Shown one piece after another: positions 22,320 to 33,550 of a DNA stretch of 64,000 bases (position 1 is its first letter; each line of letters starts with the position of its first letter). The stretch is from Bombyx mori. Taxonomy: Eukaryota; Arthropoda; Insecta; Lepidoptera; Bombycidae. Made by a program: the position numbers and the translations under genes. Under the pieces are notes generated by a model that ran no database searches, was not told where the DNA came from, and saw only the letters and a list, made by a program, of their open reading frames with translations. The stretch covers positions 14,323,501-14,387,500 of the forward strand of contig NC_085112.1 of assembly GCF_030269925.1 (NCBI RefSeq), in the 5' to 3' direction.

Positions 22320-22560
22320 GGATCAAATCAAGCACGGCCATCCGGACCCAATTTAGGATTCCCTGTGTTATGGGTACCTATTTTTTATTTACATATGTTA
22401 TTATACATACATTGTAAATTATACATTATATAGATAGACAGAACAGAAAGACAAAGAGCAAAAAAATCTGTTCATCACATAATAGCCGATGTGGGAATCG
22501 AACCCACGACCCCCGGCGCAACAGTCAAGGGCGCTAATAATAATTACTACACCACCGAGT
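22320..22560 (-). mobile_element. SINE-K, tRNA-derived SINE
   Basis: On the minus strand the head has GACTCGGTGGTGTAGTAA (A-box region) and GTGGGTTCGATTCCCACATC (B box). The body includes the reverse complement of TTTAGGATTCCCTGTGTTAT, shared with 5700-5950. Confidence 0.7.
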
Positions 22561-22799
22561 CAGTAATTGACAACAAATTTAACATTGAGTCCGTATGAAG
22601 AAGATTTAATGACGCACAATATTTACTACTTCTATGAGTATAATACTTCCGGTGCCTTCCATCTAATTATTAGTCGCATGTTTCGAGTCTCCTATATATT
22701 TATTATAAACATTTTGTTCAAAGTATCTTTGTAAGTGAATTCAATCAAAATGGACTTCTAAGATATCTTCGAACTGAATTTAGATTTAAGTTTTTTTTT

Positions 22800-22985
22800 T
22801 CCTACCTATGCCGATAGCCTTGAGGGGCTATTTCAGCTTCACCCTAACGTGTGTAAGTGAGCTCACGGGACTCAAACCAGAGTGTTGCTAATACTGACCC
22901 TAGCAAGGGCAGTGCTTTGCAGAATCTAAAACCGGATCGGAAACGCAACCCACTGAGAAGATCCGGCGAGAAACTCAGATTTATG
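22800..22985 (-). mobile_element. SINE-B, truncated copy
   Basis: TTTTCCTACCTATGCCGATA, GTGAGCTCACGGGACTCAAA and CCACTGAGAAGATCCGGCGA are the reverse complement of the SINE-B 3' half. Confidence 0.8.
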
Positions 22986-23316
22986 TTAACTAAAGAAGAT
23001 CGCATTGAGTTCTTATTATGAATTTTTGTTTTCCATACGCTTGGCGTGTTAAGACTATCTTCATTTTGCTATTTGTTAAGTTCCACACGTCCGTTGTGTA
23101 ACATGTGCTCATGATGAATTGCGCGAAGAAGGAGACGAAAGTCAAACAAACACTCCGTTCTTCTTACATAACATTCGATCGATATCGATTGTATGTACTA
23201 GTATGTCGTGCATATGAAAACGCAAAAGAAAAAGAACAATTTAGACCCAAATGAGCTCTCGGTCTCGGTTCGTCCAAATTAATAGTGTCTATGACTTCTA
23301 GGCCATTAAATTTTAT

Positions 23317-23561
23317 ACTGATGGTAGGGCCTCTTATGAGTCCGCACGGGTAGGTACCACTACCCTTCCTATTTGTGCCGTGAAGCAGTAATGCGTTTCG
23401 GCTTGAAGGGTGGGGCAGCCGTTGTAACTATACTGAGACCTTAGAACTTATATCTCAAGGTGGGTGGCGCACTTACGTTGTAGATATCTATGGGCTCCAG
23501 TAACCACTTAACACCAGGTGGGCTGTAAGCTCATCCACCGATCTAAGCAATAAAAAAAAAA
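23317..23561 (+). mobile_element. SINE-A, short form
   Basis: Starts ACTGATGGTAGGGCCTC and ends ATCTAAGCAATAAAA. Immediately followed by the dispersed element at 23562. Confidence 0.9.
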
Positions 23562-23975
23562 GACGTGTGGCACTCGGGGACTGCCGCGGTAAAGCTATTG
23601 CAAAGCATTTTTTATCAACTTATGCAATTACAATAAGACAATAATAATTAAATATTAAAACAATAATAAAAATAAGACCACGCTATATTTATAAACATTA
23701 ACAAAAGCAAAACTTTAACTGTCCCCTTCACACTCATAAGCTAGACCGCTTGAGAGAGAGATGGGCAGACTTTTCATGATGCTCATGCAGTGCGACGTCA
23801 CGCCGCGCGCTTATTCACAAATACTACACCAGCGCAACGTGTGAATATGTTGAACGCGAGCTACATAGAAGGCGTAGTGGGGGTGTCAGGTTATTTTCGT
23901 TACGGAATTTATTGATTCAGTCGGCGCGCTCAAGGCCCACGATAGAAGCTATGCAATAGCTTAAAAATATGTGCA
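23562..23975 (+). mobile_element. Dispersed element J, copy 1
   Basis: Begins GACGTGTGGCACTCGGGGAC with GCGGTAAAGCTATTGCAAAG nearby, and ends GATAGAAGCTATGCAATAGC. The two ends therefore carry inverted AAGCTATTGCA-type motifs. The GC-rich part (GCGACGTCACGCCGCGCG...GAACGCGAGCTACAT) recurs inverted at 55478-55690. No ORF. Probably a non-autonomous DNA element. Confidence 0.65.
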
Positions 23976-24169
23976 AGGCCATTTTTCAGTAGACTTTTAA
24001 CCACAACTCAGTTTTGTGTTCACGATATAACGATGCCTGAAGGAATTCGAAATGAATTTTACGACGTCTGATCATATTTTAATAAATAAATAAAATAGTT
24101 ATTCGAAAGATCCTTACTAAGTTAAACGTGCATTTTTCTTCAGTGATATACTTAGTCAGCAATGTAAAT

Positions 24170-24202
24170 AGATGATGACGAGTGATGATGATGATGATGA
24201 GT
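24170..24202 (+). repeat. Short (GAT)n repeat
   Basis: GATGATGACGAGTGATGATGATGATGATGA. Confidence 0.85.
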
Positions 24203-24879
24203 ATGGTTTTACATTTTAGGGCTCACACAATATTTCTTTGCCTTCCGTGTTTTGTTATTCGTACGTTAATTACTTTGTTTTTAGCTAGGATAAAGCCACT
24301 ACTATACTACCTATGTACTACCATTTACTAATATAATAGATACTTTATTTAAGTTAGGTCAAATGAACGTCAAAAAGTCTCTTGCTTTAAAATCCACTGC
24401 CACTGTACGTGATGCAAACATCATAAACCCAATCAATAAAATATTAATACATTTGACGATTCCGACTATTAAATGTGTTCACGCAATTTTATGCTTCATG
24501 GCTAAAACTTAAAGCAGCTTTTGGTGTACCACAATCAGAAACTCGTTACGAAAACAATTGCGTATTACTGTTTGACGAAGCTTTATATGATTGAAGGTCG
24601 AATTTTGTCTGTGAGCTACCGTTTTTGATTTTGCTTTGATTCACAATAAATGAACTAGTAAATCACCGCGTTCGCTTCATTGATCAAGTGGTTCTTGATC
24701 TGGTATTAAAAGTTTAATACAGTCCTTAGGTATCGTAAAGCTTTTGTTGCTTGAGTTATTTTCTCATTGTTCGTCTTTCAACGACCCTTCACAAACTGAA
24801 ACGGATCATTTGGTAAGTAGCTGACCAAATCAGGCCTGTCACCCTGGACGGCGCATAAATCCTGGAAGAATTAGGCGTC

Positions 24880-25165
24880 TCCTCAAGACTCTCCACCATT
24901 TGCTTACGTAGGATTTTAGAGTTTTTCGGCCACGTTGCGAAGAAAAAATGTGACAATCTCGAAATACTTCTCATCATCGGCAAAGTGGAAGGAAAGAGGC
25001 CTAGGGGGCGTAGTCCCATGTGCTGGTCCGATCAGATTAAGACGACTTTGGAATCCAGCATCAATGTCGCTATCCACTGCGCGGAGGACAGGAACATAGT
25101 CCTAACAAAAGTCACGACCCTCAGCACTGAGGAATACGACGCACGGAGGAGGAGGAGGACCAAAT
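24880..25165 (+). mobile_element. LINE C-terminal relic (RTE-like)
   Basis: The plus frame reads LRRILEFFGHVAKKKCDNLE, IGKVEGKRPRGRSPMCWSDQ and ends STEEYDARR. This is the conserved C-terminal region of a lepidopteran endonuclease/reverse-transcriptase LINE. The same motif block is found at 37525-37690. The 132-codon minus-strand frame over it is a shadow. Confidence 0.7.
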
Positions 25166-25591
25166 CATCTTTCAATATCAAGCTATTTCGAACCCAAATC
25201 TCCAAACTACTGTTGTATGTACGTAAGGGAAACAAACAGTTAACAACTCTATTCAAAATCATGACATAAACCACAACTAACTTACAACACTTCGTTGACA
25301 GCTTGAATTGTGAAACATTGTAGTACTCCAGCGAGTGATTGAATGACCAGTCGCACTGATGTTGCAAGAGTATCGCAAAACACGAAAAGAAAATAAAGGA
25401 ACATACGATTTGTATATCAAATTCCTTCATTAACGTTGATTGATTGATATATCCGGGGCAATTTTAGGTATTATTTAAGTAGAGTTTGCCCAAACTTGGA
25501 ACTATCCCGTGCAAGCCAAGACTTCTCCAGGCGATGGAAGGTTAGCGATGCGTGGTGAAATCGCGCGGAAAAGTGATATTACATAGTTATC

Positions 25592-25835
25592 ACTGGTGGT
25601 AAGACCTCTTGGGAGTCCGCACGGGTAGGTACCACCACCCCGCCTATTTCCGCCGTGAAGCAGTAACGCGTTTCGGTTCGAAGGGTGGGGTAGCCGTCGT
25701 AACTATACTGAGACCTTAGAACTTATATCTCGAGGTGGGTGGCGCATTTACGTTGTAGATGTCTATAGGCTCCAGTAACCACTTAACATCAGGTGGGCTA
25801 TGAGCTCGTCCATCCATCTAAGCAATAAAAAAAAA
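25592..25835 (+). mobile_element. SINE-A, short form
   Basis: Starts ACTGGTGGTAAGACCTC and ends ATCTAAGCAATAAAA. Confidence 0.9.
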
Positions 25836-26371
25836 GAAGGCGAAAGGCGAAAGTTTGAATCGCATAATGTCATATTGTAACAATGGCTGTCCCGGACAAA
25901 AGACATAACTGTTGCATCTAGGGTCTACACTATCATTTCTGGTCATGCAATTCATAGTCATAGGGCTAGAATCCAACGGATAATCATATTTCTAAGTGAA
26001 AAATCGATTCTAGGACCACCGTAATTGTAATCATTAAGGTTTCTCACAATTTACTCTGTAGGAGCCACTTAATACTAGACCGGTTATGATTTCATCTGCC
26101 TATCTACAGCAGTTAATAGTAGGAAAAGGACACTATACACGCGTGCTTGTTGAAGAGATAAAAAAAATATGGTAATTTTCTGTAAAATGAAGTTAAATTC
26201 TGGCAAGACTTCAGTAAAACCATGTTTGCCACGTCTAACTTAACTCTGAGGGATATCTGTGATTCGATTTCACTAGCCAATACGGGCCTCTGAATCCACA
26301 GTAGATTTCTAATAGGGTATCTTGAAGTAGTAAATCTTTTTTTTTCATTCCTTTGGATTGATGACCCAGTT

Positions 26372-26560
26372 CTATTTTTTTTCGGGGTGTGGGCCGAACC
26401 TCCTACAAGGTCCCACCCCCTAGGGAGTGCGTGGGGTATGTGGGACTAGACAATCTGCAGGTGTTGGGAGCAGACCGCGGGCCCAAGGAATTTTAGGGCC
26501 CTACCGCACTAAACGACTCCCCTGCACTCTTACACCCGGAAGGCCGAGTTCCTAACCCAT
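26372..26560 (-). mobile_element. LINE-G 3' end, diverged copy
   Basis: A poly-T start, then CGGGGTGTGGGCCGAACCTC, AGCAGACCGCGGGCCCAAGG and CACTCTTACACCCGG match copies at 29764 and 56938. AGTTC(C)TA on both sides may be a degraded target duplication. Confidence 0.7.
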
Positions 26561-26919
26561 CTACTAAGTATTGAGTGTTATAGTTGTCTTACTCTTTGAG
26601 CGCGAACTGTCGATAGATCGACTCTCCATTGATGCGTATAAATTGTGGAGCATCGGGATACCGACTATTTGCGCAATTTAGTTATACGTATTCGTTATCA
26701 ACCAACCGGTACGGACGTGACTTAGCGCACGCATTCAGTATAACGTTTTTAATTAGTTAATAACATTTATAAATAACCGTTTAAAAATATTTAGTGGGAA
26801 TTTAGCATTCTTTTTAAGCAAAAGTTTTTACAAGATACTTTTGTTTAAATAATTTAGGAATTTCTGCAAAGCTTTTGAAAATAATCTCACCACTAAAAGG
26901 CTTAAACGGTAACTTATGA

Positions 26920-26990
26920 CTAGTCCATGGTAGAAATAGGGAGGATGGTGGTATTGCAGACTAATACACTCCTACCATTAGCAAAAGCTC
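26920..26990 (-). mobile_element. SINE-A, decayed fragment
   Basis: GGTAGAAATAGGGAGGATGG and CTCCTACCATTAGCA correspond to the SINE-A middle. Confidence 0.45.
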
Positions 26991-27009
26991 ATGTACCTTT
27001 ATACTATAG

Positions 27010-27130
27010 AATTGAGATTAGAACCCCTATCTCAAGGTAGGTCGCGGAATTTAGTTTGTTGATGTCTATGGACTCCGCTAACCACTAAACACCAACTGGA
27101 ACGTGACGTATTTCACGTGTCTAACCAATA
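27010..27130 (+). mobile_element. SINE-A, decayed 3' fragment
   Basis: ATTAGAACCCCTATCTCAAG, GATGTCTATGGACTCC and CTAACCACTAAACACCA correspond to the tail. It lies head-to-head with the fragment at 26920. Confidence 0.5.
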
Positions 27131-27204
27131 GAAGAAGAAAAAACTTCTATCCACTTCAGCTATAAATACGTGTTTTTCTATAACAGGTTAATAATGTTAG
27201 TAGC

Positions 27205-27638
27205 TTTTTTTTGCTTATGTATGTGGACGAGCTTACGGCCCACCTGATGCTAAGTGTTTACCGGAGCCCATAGACATCTACAATGTAAATACCGACTCCT
27301 ACCTTGATATCAGTTCTAAGGTTTTTACAGTATAACGGCTGCCCCACCCTTCAAACCGAAACGCAATAACTGCTTCACGGCAGAAATAGGCAGGGTGGTG
27401 GTACCTACCGGTGTAGACTCACAAGTCGACCTAGTACCAGTAATTACGCAAATTATATCTTTGCGGGTTTGATTTTTATTACACGATGTTATTCCATCAC
27501 TGTGGAAGTCAATCGTGAACATTTGTTAAGTACGTATTTCATTAGAAAAATTGGTACCCGCCAGCGGGATTCGAACACCGTTGTATCGCAAGATACGAAT
27601 GCACCGGACGTCTTATCCTTTAGGCCGCGATGACTTCA
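27205..27638 (-). mobile_element. SINE-A, full-length with tRNA-like head
   Basis: Complete from poly-T to the head. The B box reads GGGATTCGAACACC (27565-27578) and the A box lies in TTATCCTTTAGGCCGCGA (27613-27630). The linker is GTAATTACGCAAATTATA. Confidence 0.9.
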
Positions 27639-27963
27639 AATGAGGTAATAGGTAACAAAGTATTTTTGGCGATGAGGCTCGCCAAAATATCATAATTATA
27701 TCGCTACAACAAGCTTCACAAGCCCACAACGAGGTCGTTAATTAGACCTTAACCCTCAATCACAGCCGCTCCCGATTCACTGCGCAACTCATACATTTTG
27801 CACAAAACAAACGTTATGATGCGACCCAGGACCGCAGACCGCTCTTTAAATATGCTACCAAATTACTAGCTTATAAATAGCAGCCATTAAAATTGTATCT
27901 TATTTACTGTTAACGGGGAAGCCAAGTTTCCGAATTCTAAGGTAGTTTATTTTTATTTATATA

Positions 27964-28240
27964 CTTGCTGACCCGGCAGACTTCGTAGTGCCACAATCGA
28001 TAAATAAAATACCCTAAGCTTTTGTATAAAATAAACTTGAAACAAACAAAAGGAGTCCGTCCGACGGGGGACACATTAAAGGAAAAACAAAATTGTTATT
28101 TTTATTTAATTTCGGATCATTTTCATATTTATCTACTTTTTAAACCCTATCTGGACTTCTACGAATAATTCAAGACCAAAATTGGCCAATTCGGTCCAGC
28201 CGTTCTCGAGTTTTAGCGAGACTAACGAACAGATGCAGAG
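27964..28240 (-). mobile_element. Hel-E non-autonomous Helitron, full-length
   Basis: CTGACCCGGCAGACTTCGTA to GAACAGATGCAGAG. The CTAG end is degraded. It keeps the GTCCGTCCGACGGGGGACAC block missing from some copies. Confidence 0.8.
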
Positions 28241-28537
28241 ATAAACCTTGGTAGGTGTATTGTGATAGTGATATTACTTAAACATATGTGTATATATAAC
28301 ATACATAATATTTATAGATACAGATACTCGTACTTAAATAAATACATCTACATAAATATATACATATATAAATATATATAAATAAATATTATCAACTATA
28401 TTAGAGTTAAACCGCACGAACTCAAATCGTGCTTGAGCTTTCTTTCATTGAAACTACTAATGCTTTTTTGATATCGTCACAAGAAACATTCATATGTATT
28501 GTACAGTAAGGAACGAAATAAGTGCCTGAAGACTTAC

Positions 28538-28660
28538 CTTCATCTTCCATCCACTGCCTCGCGCTCCCTGGGCTCAGCGTCGTTTCCGTTGGTGGGACCG
28601 TCTGTCCCTTGACTGGTACACGATGAACAATTGTCGCTGGTTCTAATGGTTATGCGTGAC
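28538..28660 (-). CDS. TMEM135-like protein, first exon (5' UTR plus Met-Lys)
   Basis: A minus-strand donor (GAAG|GTAAGT; GT at 28536-28537) ends an exon whose last six bases are ATGAAG (28538-28543). The ATG has A at -3. In the same frame a TGA lies 11 codons upstream (28574-28576), so this Met is the first available. Splicing to 7215 gives M-K-VRLKRPLSPLD-MVQ... in frame. The upstream 5' limit of the exon is not visible. An alternative is that this is an exon of another gene, since a second frame (TIVHRVPVKGQTVPPTETT...) is also open across it. Confidence 0.45.
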
Positions 28661-28830
28661 TTGCGTTGGATAATTTATGTTTTTTGTAATAAAGAATGTT
28701 TGCCGCGGAACGCGTGTGCTATGTGTACTATATGACGGCGATCTCTGCCCGTGGGCTTGGAGGGGTTGCTCGGCAAGCTTCTGGTTGGCTAGTCGGCCGT
28801 CTACAGGCAAGATCGAACCTTAGAGCACCT
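28661..28830 (-). promoter_or_regulatory. GC-rich probable 5' UTR/promoter region of the TMEM135-like gene
   Basis: Compared with the AT-rich surroundings this block has high GC and CpG content (CGGCCGACTAGCC, CCGCGGCAAAC on the minus strand), as expected upstream of a first exon. No TATA box or clear initiator is evident. A 57-codon plus-strand frame from 28696 (MFAAERVCYVYYMTAIS...) runs across it and has no recognised similarity. Confidence 0.3.
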
Positions 28831-29039
28831 AGGTTAAGATTTGTGTTGCTTTGAAGATGTATTGCCTAATACTCGATATTAATACAAAAATATAGAAACA
28901 CGAAAAAATCTATTTCACGAAAAAAAGATTTAAAATTTGTAGACAGTAGAAAAAAAAACGAAGACATATAAAGAAAAACTAATAAGAATATTCAAACGAA
29001 AGTGAAAAAGTTAAAAAAGGTTTTGAAAATTTACTCATC

Positions 29040-29190
29040 ATGTCTACGAGAACTACAAAGCAGGTCGTAGTCGAAAGGGCTGCAATATGTCCAGAAACAA
29101 CGTCAACGATGCAATTTCAATTAAAAACTACTGCTGTACTGGCTTTGTACTCTAGAACTTCTGAATGCTTCGATGGTCGTGAGAGGAGCG
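29040..29190 (+). CDS. Possible coding exon, divergent from the TMEM135-like gene
   Basis: ATG at 29040 opens 50 codons (MSTRTTKQVVVERAAICPET...) ending at a good donor (GAGCG|GTAAGC). Base composition is less AT-rich than its flanks. It lies about 0.4 kb from the first TMEM135-like exon on the opposite strand, so the two could share a promoter. Product unrecognised. Confidence 0.25.
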
Positions 29191-29599
29191 GTAAGCGTTA
29201 CGATAAATCTTCAAAATATATCATTAAAATCAGTCGTCAGAAGATATATTTGAAAATAATAATTTCATATCAACCTTGAGTATTCATGAAGACACAACGC
29301 ATTATAACGCATCATTATTTATTGACAGCACTATTTTTCCTGTATTTTAACAAAGATCCAGTAATCGAGAAACCTAGTTTTTGCGATTAGGCCATAAATG
29401 CAATTATATCAGTTCTGTAAGGTGAAAAACTATTTAGAATCTCGTACCTGGTACCTCTTTCAAGTTTATCAATTTAATATAATATATAAAATTCAGAATT
29501 GAAAAGCGATTAAAGTTCAAAGTTCCACGGTGTTAGATTAGGTTGATATTTCTTGGCTGAAATCGTTAAAGAAATAGTCGAGAGGATACATTTTAATTC

Positions 29600-29763
29600 A
29601 TCATTACCACACAGATGTCCACCACTGGACGTAGACCTTCCCCAGGGCTCTCTATAATGACATATTCTGCTCAGCTAGCATCCAGCGGATTCCCGTAACC
29701 TTTAGCACATAGATTATATTATACACTTCTTTAGCAGGTCGTCCACCCACCTCGTGGAAGGCC
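29600..29763 (-). mobile_element. RTE-like LINE C-terminal relic, interrupted by LINE-G
   Basis: The minus frame reads EVGGRPAKEVYNI...VTGIRWMLAEQNMSL, then RALGKVYVQWWTSVW after a stop. This corresponds to the RTE C-terminal block (RW-x-DDL...GIRWM...RALGEAYVQQWTS). The relic resumes at 29956 beyond the inserted element. Confidence 0.65.
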
Positions 29764-29955
29764 TTTTTTTTTTTTCGGATAGAGGGCCGAACCTTCCACG
29801 AGGTCCCCGCGCAAAAGGGGCGCGCGGGGTATGTGAGACTCAACGATCTGCATGGTGTTGTGAGCAGACCGCGGGCCCAAGGATCAAGGATTTTAGGGCC
29901 CACCCACTAAACGAGTCCCCTGCACTCTTACACCCGACGTCCGATCCCCTACGAG
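29764..29955 (-). mobile_element. LINE-G 3' end with target-site duplication
   Basis: Poly-T then CGGATAGAGGGCCGAACCTT to CCCGACGTCCGATCCCCTAC. Flanked by GTGGAAGGCC at 29754-29763 and 29956-29965, a 10-bp duplication. GC-rich, with a hairpin GTCCCCGCGC-AAAAGGGG-CGCGCGGGG. Confidence 0.8.
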
Positions 29956-30415
29956 GTGGAAGGCCTACCCACGCTGCATTTTTTTTACATAAATTTTACT
30001 TAAACTGCTTTATTTAGATTTAAGGTTCTCATGTCTCAAGTCTAATTTGGATTGAGGTATGAATTGGCTACATAATGGCTATTCCATTCCAATTATGGCT
30101 CAAATGTTATCTACCTATTTCAGAAAAACAGGAAACATTTCCACACACACGTTCCAATAGTTTTTATTCGTCGTCTCGCTATTTCGATGCCAATGAATAC
30201 GCTACCTTACATCATTTTGCTTGGTAGTTCTCTCTGGACGAACAATTAAGTTAAGTCAGTGTTGAAGTGACTTTACCGTTTCAATGGTCCATTGTGTTGC
30301 AATTAAAGACAACTTCAACTTGATATTTATCATGGACTTAAAATAATTCGATACCTCAATGATAATTTAATGTGATCTGGTCATCTATAATCTGGAAATT
30401 GATTTATATAGTTTT

Positions 30416-30662
30416 ACTGGTGGTAGGATGTCTTGTGAGTCCGCGCGGGTGGGTACCACCGCCCTGCCTATTTCTGCCGTGAAGCAGTAATGCGTTTCGG
30501 TTTGAAGGGTGGGACAGCCGTTGTAACTATACTTGAGACCTTAGAACTTATATTTCAAGGTGGGTGGCGCATTTACGTTGTGGATGTCTATGGGCTCCAG
30601 TAACCACTTAACACCAGATGGGCTGTGAGCTCGTCCACACAACTATGCAATAAAAAAAAAAA
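30416..30662 (+). mobile_element. SINE-A, short form
   Basis: Starts ACTGGTGGTAGGATGTC and ends CTATGCAATAAAAAA. Confidence 0.9.
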
Positions 30663-32284
30663 TGCTTCGTCAGTGAACCAACGGTCCAAATATTGATGTT
30701 TTTGAACTACTAATAACAATATGCAAGATTACTTCATAATATTAAAATTAGCTTGATTTAAATTGGCTTCATATTGATTTTGTTTATCAGTACACCACGC
30801 TACACTACTTTGTTACCCAAATTTATGCGTTGGAATAATGTGGAATTGTTAACATCGGGCCATTAGCAATCTCTTAAGTGGTAATCCGTAGATTAATAGT
30901 CACTAAAACTGGGATGAAGATAGTGTCGGTGCCCGTAGGACGTCTAGGTCGAATTTTATCGTTAAAATTGTAATCACACTTGTAAAATCGTCTACAGCAT
31001 TTTTTATGGTTACAACGAGTCAGAGAAACAATCCAATCAAACTTTTTGAATATTTCTCCCTTTATCAAGCAAATGTGGATTTTTGTTTTAAATGTTTTTC
31101 TTTAAAATATACACAATTATTAGAAATGATTATAATTTTAGTACACATGTACTGAATGATTGGTTTAAAAAGTTAATTGAATATAATGTATAGTATATAA
31201 TGTATAGTATATAATGTATAATATATAATGTAATAAAATAAGAATACTTCCGTATTTGCGAAATTAGGGCATTTTACAATCATCTAACAATTACAATACT
31301 ATATAAGCGAATCTCGCATGGTCATCTATGCATCTAAAAACTAAGACCAATACCTAAACGGCTGAACGCACGAAATTGCGGACAAAATTTCCCGAAAAAT
31401 CACAACCCTAATATATTACAGAAAACATGTTGCCAATTGCGAAATTGGTTCGGTAACTTTCTTGAACTTACACCGATGCCGGGGCTCAACCGTTCGACAC
31501 TTACACGAAGCTATAAAATGTTGGACTTAGAATTTTGTACCTTCCATACTGAAAATGGCCAAGAATAGAGAAAACGTTTTCACGGAGCATATGTCGAGCT
31601 ATTGGCATCGTTCCACTGATTTTGCTGCTCCACTGTGGTGCAGTTTGTCTCTTGTCTTGCTTTACAAAGTTGGAAAATAATTGGAGGCTTTTCATTGCTG
31701 CTTTTCATTGCTCTAAGTATAATCATAAATGACGAACTTGGTTAATGCTACGGTGAAATTAATGGATAACAAAAATAATTTTTCAGAGCCATAATCTCAA
31801 TTAAAATATGAGTTGTCTCTGGGGTGGGTTGTTGGTCTCTCAAACAGAGATCGAGGTCCCAGACTGGAGCATAACATATTTTTTTTTTTATTTAAGCTGA
31901 AAGTTAAGTAATTTTAATCTATTCACGAGTGCTGCATGTTATTTTTAATGTAATAAAATTAAGATTATCGGTTGTATTAGTGCTTCCTTGTATGAAACCG
32001 ACTGGGTACTATCGACCATACAACTACCATTTGATGTCCTTTTTACGGTACTGTTCACCAACGTGCACATTGCCTCGTTGATAACATTTGTATTTAGTGA
32101 CCCTAGCTTCTATACGCAGACTGGAGACCGTACTCTTGAAGTTTGGGTGTTATTGTTCCGGTTCTGTATCCAGATTTTCCCCATAATATCTGAGCAACTC
32201 CTAAGTTTGGGTCATTTTTTTGGGAAACTTTTAATATCTTCTTTAAGCTCACTATTTACCTGATTTAAAACGAATACCAGACTC
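30663..32284. other. Unassigned AT-rich DNA
   Basis: Open frames at 30874-31068, 31501-31695 (minus) and 31988-32263 (plus, 91 codons) have no recognised similarity or convincing splice signals. A tandem 14-mer lies at 31182-31234. Confidence 0.4.
31182..31234 (+). repeat. 14-bp tandem repeat, about 4 units
   Basis: Unit TATAATGTATAGTA; the last units are diverged. Confidence 0.85.
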
Positions 32285-32400
32285 TGTAGACATCACAACG
32301 TGAATACCCTCACCCACCTTCAGAGATGATGTCTTAATTATCTCAATGCAAAATGCAATCGGCAGGATTGTGGTACTTCTCCATATGGGCTTACAATACG
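32285..32400 (-). mobile_element. SINE-A, decayed fragment
   Basis: GTAGACATCACAACGTGAAT, CACCCACCTTCAGAGAT and GGCAGGATTGTGGTACTTCT. Confidence 0.5.
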
Positions 32401-32885
32401 CTCTACGACTATTCAATGTCAATACCTGCTTGCATTACGCTAGTATAATACACATATAACGCTGCTGCCCAAACTCCAGTCAGTGCCTTAGTCTCTTTTT
32501 ACAAAACTCGCTGAAGGAGATGGCGTGATGTTATTTTAGATCGATACTACAAAACGATAATTTAAATCATATCGTAACATCACAGCCAGCTTTTAATTTT
32601 TTGTCATATTAAAAAACAGTAATGGTAAGTGAATCAAACGATATTCTCATTCAAATGCAGATCGAGTCAAACGGCAGCAAAATCGATCTAAACGAAACAC
32701 TTCAAGCCTTTTCAGGTTTAAGCGAATCCATAGGCTATATCTGAATTAGCTTTTTAATCATTTCAATTGATGTGTAGACAGGACTTAGTAAGGTATGCCT
32801 GGGCTGTTTGTTTTGCGTTAAATATAATAAATTTGATTTTAGTTGTGATAGGCCCTATTGGAAGACCGTACTAAGCATTAGGTCG

Positions 32886-33254
32886 AATTTGTGGTGTTAA
32901 GTGTTAAGTGGTTACCGAAGTCCATAGACAACTAATTTCTGCCACCCATCTTGAGAGATAAGTTCTAAGTCTCCGTTTTTACAGTACAACGGCTGCCCCG
33001 CTTTTCAAACGCATCACTGCTACACGGCAAAAATGGGCACTGTGGTGGTACCTACCCGTGTGAATCCACTAAACGTCCTACCACCAGTAATTACGCAAAT
33101 TATAATTTTGCGGGTTTGATTTTTATTACACGATGTTATTTGTTAAGTACGTATTTCATTGGAAAAATTGGTACCTGCCCGCGGGATTCGAACACCGATG
33201 CATCGCTACATACGAATGCACTGGGCGCCTCATCCTTTGAGCCACGACGACTTA
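32886..33254 (-). mobile_element. SINE-A, nearly full-length with tRNA-like head
   Basis: Lacks the extreme poly-A tail but retains the body, linker (GTAATTACGCAAATTATAAT) and head (GCGGGATTCGAACACCGATG; TCATCCTTTGAGCCACGAC). Confidence 0.85.
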
Positions 33255-33374
33255 CAACGACAACTTACTTATTTCTGACTACAACATAGGTACTCTTTAA
33301 TTAGTAAGTTAAGTAAAATTTGCAGGTTTCATTTTTTTATTACAATTTAGTAATACTTGTGTAGTTATAATTTA

Positions 33375-33550
33375 CCTGTGCGGTTTATAGTCCACCCAGT
33401 TAGCGGAGCCCATAGATATAATCACAATGTGGATATCGCAAGCCAAAATTATTTTTTTGTCCTAAATGTGATGGCTGTTCCATCTTTCGAGCGCAACGCA
33501 TTACTGCTTCGCAGCAGAAATAGTCAGGGTAACTATGCGGACTCACTGGA
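33375..33550 (-). mobile_element. SINE-A, decayed copy
   Basis: GCGGAGCCCATAGATATAAT, CGCAACGCATTACTGCTTCG and CAGCAGAAATAGTCAGGGTA. Confidence 0.55.

Larger units (their letters stand above)
7216..28537 (-). other. Inferred 21-kb first intron of the TMEM135-like gene
   Basis: Bounded by the acceptor at 7216 and the donor at 28537 on the minus strand. The join keeps frame (ATGAAG then GTCAGA). It is filled with mobile elements on both strands, listed separately. No additional convincing minus-strand exon was found within it. The link between the two exons is inference. Confidence 0.45.

Noticed and set aside
25032..25430. 132-codon minus-strand open frame
   Set aside because: It overlaps the plus-strand LINE C-terminal relic and has no recognisable similarity. 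Treated as a shadow.
27540..27638. tRNA-like B box and A box, possible tRNA gene
   Set aside because: They are the head of a SINE-A. The same holds at 1125, 33180, 40290 and 61040. No clean cloverleaf tRNA was found.
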